A DNA stretch of 8,750 nucleotides, from the NCBI RefSeq assembly GCF_937949835.1, contig NZ_CALEDC010000330.1, positions 1 through 8,750 on the forward strand, in the 5' to 3' direction. Below, piece by piece: positions 6,831 to 8,750 of this stretch; the first letter of the stretch is position 1, and each line of letters begins with the position of its first letter. This DNA comes from an uncultured Campylobacter sp. (GTDB taxonomy: Bacteria; Campylobacterota; Campylobacteria; Campylobacterales; Campylobacteraceae). The notes under the pieces are model-generated. The model worked only from the letters and a program-made list of their open reading frames with translations, made no database searches and was not told where the DNA came from. The position numbers and the translations under genes were made by a program.

Positions 6831-7703
6831 ATGGAAGAAAACCGCACTAAAGGGCTAATGCTTGCTCTTGCCACCTTTGTTATGTGGGGCGTTTTTCCGA
6901 TATTTTTCAAGCTCATAAAGGACGTGGACGCGGTGCAAATTTTAGCGCATCGCGTCGTTTGGTCCTTCCTGCTGCTGCTCGTTTTTCTCTGCTTTACGCA
7001 CCGCTTAAAAAACGTCGCGCGGCTTCTTAGCACCCCCAAAATCGCTCTCACGCTGCTTTGTACGGGACTACTTATCAGCACGAACTGGGGTATTTATATC
7101 TACGCGGTAAATTCCGATCAAATTTTAGCCACCAGCCTCGGATATTTTATAAATCCGCTATTTTCGGTGCTTTTGGGCGCTTTGTTTCTGCACGAACGGC
7201 TAAGCGCGGCGGCTAAATTTTCCCTGCTGCTAGCCTTTGCGGCGATCGGCGTGCAAATTTACGCCCTAGGCAGGCTTCCCATAATCTCGCTCGTACTGCC
7301 GCTTAGCTTTGCATTTTACGGGCTCATACGCAAGAAGGTAAAAGTGCCTAGCTTTGAGGGGTTGTTTTGCGAGACGGCGCTGATGCTGCTGCCCGCGCTT
7401 GCGTTTCTGATCTACTGCGCGCTGAAAGGAAGCGGCGCCTTCGGCTTTAGCGTAAGCGGTGCGCTGCTGTTTGCAAGCGGGCTGATTACGATTTTGCCGC
7501 TGCTTACCTTCGCCGTAAGCACGCAGTATCTGCCGCTATCTACGATCGGCTTTATGCAATACATCAGCCCTAGCATGAGCATGCTGATCGCGGTATTTAT
7601 CTACGGCGAGGAGCTTGAGACTTACAAAATTTTGAGCTTTTCGCTAATTTGGTTCGGGCTCGCGGTCGTGGGCTTGGACGGCTTAAGGAGAAAAAATGGC
7701 TAA
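6831..7703 (+). CDS. rarD: RarD-type EamA/DMT superfamily membrane transporter
   Basis: A 290-residue integral membrane protein with about ten helices in two EamA-like halves (roughly residues 8-27, 37-56, 70-84, 99-120, 128-146, 149-166, 178-197, 208-227, 238-258, 266-284). RarD hallmarks are seen: M-W-G-V-F-P-I-F-F-K (18-27), A-H-R-V-V-W-S (39-45), N-W-G-I-Y-I-Y-A-V (85-93), S-L-G-Y-F-I-N-P-L (102-110), H-E-R-L (121-124) and G-F-M-Q-Y-I-S-P-S (240-248). RarD was named for chloramphenicol resistance in Pseudomonas, but the natural substrate is unsettled; the superfamily exports metabolites and amino acids. AAGGA at 6821-6825 fixes the start. It overlaps the next gene by 8 bases. Adjacent to DAHP synthase but divergent, so a link to aromatic metabolism is only a guess. 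Confidence 0.9.
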   Translation: MEENRTKGLMLALATFVMWGVFPIFFKLIKDVDAVQILAHRVVWSFLLLLVFLCFTHRLKNVARLLSTPKIALTLLCTGLLISTNWGIYIYAVNSDQILATSLGYFINPLFSVLLGALFLHERLSAAAKFSLLLAFAAIGVQIYALGRLPIISLVLPLSFAFYGLIRKKVKVPSFEGLFCETALMLLPALAFLIYCALKGSGAFGFSVSGALLFASGLITILPLLTFAVSTQYLPLSTIGFMQYISPSMSMLIAVFIYGEELETYKILSFSLIWFGLAVVGLDGLRRKNG

Positions 7704-8106
7704 TTTCGCTTTGATGTTCGCAGTTGCCCTTGCGGTGGGCGCGCTCGTGTATTTTCAGGTCCAAAAGGCTTCCGCGCGCGCAGACGCCGCAGACCCAGAG
7801 CTTAGCTCGCAAAGGTATATGAAATTTTGCAATATTTTAGAGAGCAAACTGCGAGATCTAAAGCGGCTAGAGCTGCGCGACGAGGGGGCTCGCGAGAGCT
7901 ATCTAGACGAGCTTGAGGCTCTTAGCAAGGAGCTGGTTTATATCAAAACGATGCATCAAAGCAACCTAAATCCCGCCGTGTGGGAGGGTAAGCTATTTGA
8001 GTTTCTAAATAAAACGGACGCGCTTATCGAAAAATACGCCGTGGGCGCAGAGCGCTCGCTGCAAGACTGGCGCAAGCAGCTAGAGATGGAATTTAAAAAT
8101 TTGTAG
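7696..8106 (+). CDS. Small membrane-anchored protein of unknown function
   Basis: I do not recognise this 136-residue protein. Residues 3-20 form one hydrophobic segment (F-A-L-M-F-A-V-A-L-A-V-G-A-L-V-Y-F) with no signal-peptidase site that I would trust, so it is probably an N-terminal anchor. The remainder is soluble, charged and mostly helical; residues 45-85 could form a short coiled coil, and the motif N-P-A-V-W-E-G-K-L-F-E-F-L lies at 92-104. AAGGAG at 7685-7690 precedes the ATG. The gene overlaps the last 8 bases of rarD in another frame, so it is co-translated with the transporter; an accessory role for RarD is possible but is inference. Composition matches its neighbours. Confidence 0.8.
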   Translation: MANFALMFAVALAVGALVYFQVQKASARADAADPELSSQRYMKFCNILESKLRDLKRLELRDEGARESYLDELEALSKELVYIKTMHQSNLNPAVWEGKLFEFLNKTDALIEKYAVGAERSLQDWRKQLEMEFKNL

Positions 8107-8134
8107 CGCGAAATTTTAAGCGGCGAATTTCGCG
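8107..8134 (+). terminator. Perfect 9-bp hairpin after the rarD operon, no U tract
   Basis: CGCGAAATT (8107-8115) pairs with AATTTCGCG (8126-8134) around a 10-base loop, starting at the first base after the stop codon. It is followed by GGTGTC, not T residues. It probably marks the end of the operon (3' end protection or factor-dependent termination) but is not a standard intrinsic terminator. Confidence 0.45.
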
Positions 8135-8377
8135 GGTGTCTATATCGGTAGAATTTTAACGCCTAAATTTATATGATTTAATGCGCCGCAACTCTTGGAA
8201 TTTTTAAAATTTACATACGCGCCGGAATTTTTGCAAACCGCTTGCGTCATAGCGACAAAATTCCATGTGTTTTATAAAGCAAAAACGACGCAAATTTTAA
8301 ATCGGCGTAATTTATAGAATTTTGCAAGATACACAGCAACCGCGAAGCCGATAATCGCGTCTGTAAATTTATAGAAT
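8135..8377. other. AT-rich gap between convergent genes
   Basis: No gene seen. It contains several AAATTT/GAATTT words and a short near-direct repeat, GTAATTTATAGAATTTT (8307-8323) and GTAAATTTATAGAATTTA (8363-8380). The second copy is itself an inverted repeat (GTAAATT 8363-8369 with AATTTAC 8375-8381) that overlaps the stop codon of the gene to the right. Confidence 0.5.
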
Positions 8378-8737
8378 TTACTCATTGGTAGACGCGGTAT
8401 CTGCAGTCTTGGATCCCGCTTGCTCTAGCTGCTTAGACGCATTGCGCCTTAAAATTTTATCATACTCCTCAACCCGTATCAACTTGCCCTTATACTCTAT
8501 TTTAAGATAATATTCCAATTTTTCTAATTGCAAATATCTAAAAAATTTATCTAAATCAAAGCCGCTTGCACCCTTAGGCTCATCGCCGCAGAGCGAGGAA
8601 TAGTGCTTTATAAGCGTATCGTAGATATCAAGTAGTGCTGTATTTGGCGTTACCGAGCCGCATCTATTAAGATCGGGCAGCGAGCCTCTGTTAAGCCCGA
8701 TTGCACCCTTTTCCCAATCCTTTGGCTGCTCCGCCAT
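8378..8737 (-). CDS. Protein of unknown function, possibly continuing beyond the right edge
   Basis: I do not recognise this reading frame of 119 residues. The assumed ATG (8735-8737) lacks a strong ribosome site and the frame stays open to the window edge (V-R-F-T before the Met), so the true start may lie outside. There is no membrane segment or signal peptide. Residues 59-98 are rich in aromatic and charged residues (F-D-L-D-K-F-F-R-Y-L, then Y-Y-L-K-I-E-Y-K-G-K-L-I-R-V) and could be a compact alpha/beta fold; the last 15 residues are a polar, Thr/Ala/Ser-rich tail. Two cysteines (C26, C50) are not in a metal motif. Codons look more AT-rich than in yebC or DAHP synthase, hinting at accessory or transferred DNA. 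Convergent with the rarD operon. Confidence 0.6.
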   Translation of the reverse strand: MAEQPKDWEKGAIGLNRGSLPDLNRCGSVTPNTALLDIYDTLIKHYSSLCGDEPKGASGFDLDKFFRYLQLEKLEYYLKIEYKGKLIRVEEYDKILRRNASKQLEQAGSKTADTASTNE

Positions 8738-8750
8738 AGTAAACCTGACC

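Overview
The window joins two unrelated genomes. Bases 1 to about 550 are GC-rich and carry the end of a sugar ABC-transporter ATPase gene and the first 141 codons of its permease (RbsA/RbsC type), in an actinobacterial style of composition and codon use. From about 542-552 onward the sequence changes abruptly to one of moderate GC, dense in AAATTT/AAAATTT words, whose proteins look like a Campylobacter of the higher-GC group (C. gracilis, C. showae, C. rectus or similar; species not resolved). The switch truncates both flanking genes at a stretch of about 11 bases that both would be expected to contain. The simplest reading is a chimeric contig or chimeric template, probably from a mixed (possibly oral) sample, and not a biological fusion.

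Layout of the Campylobacter part: a leftward copper operon (copZ-like chaperone, then copA P1B-ATPase lacking its C-terminal end at the junction); a divergent rightward cluster yebC, peptidyl-prolyl isomerase, acpS; a 952-base gene-poor stretch between convergent genes, holding degenerate direct repeats; leftward class II DAHP synthase (aroG/aroF type) with a terminator built into its last codons; divergent rightward rarD-type EamA transporter overlapping a small membrane-anchored protein of unknown function; a 271-base AT-rich gap; and a leftward 119-codon gene of unknown function open to the right edge.

How the genes fit together: copZ and copA form a copper delivery and export unit. yebC helps translation of difficult peptides (or acts as a regulator), the isomerase assists folding and acpS activates acyl carrier protein, so this is a housekeeping cluster tightly coupled at its gene junctions. 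DAHP synthase begins the shikimate pathway. I found no complete new defence or mobile system. The most noteworthy items are the chimeric join, the repeat-bearing gene desert, a possible coupling minicistron before acpS, and two unassigned proteins.
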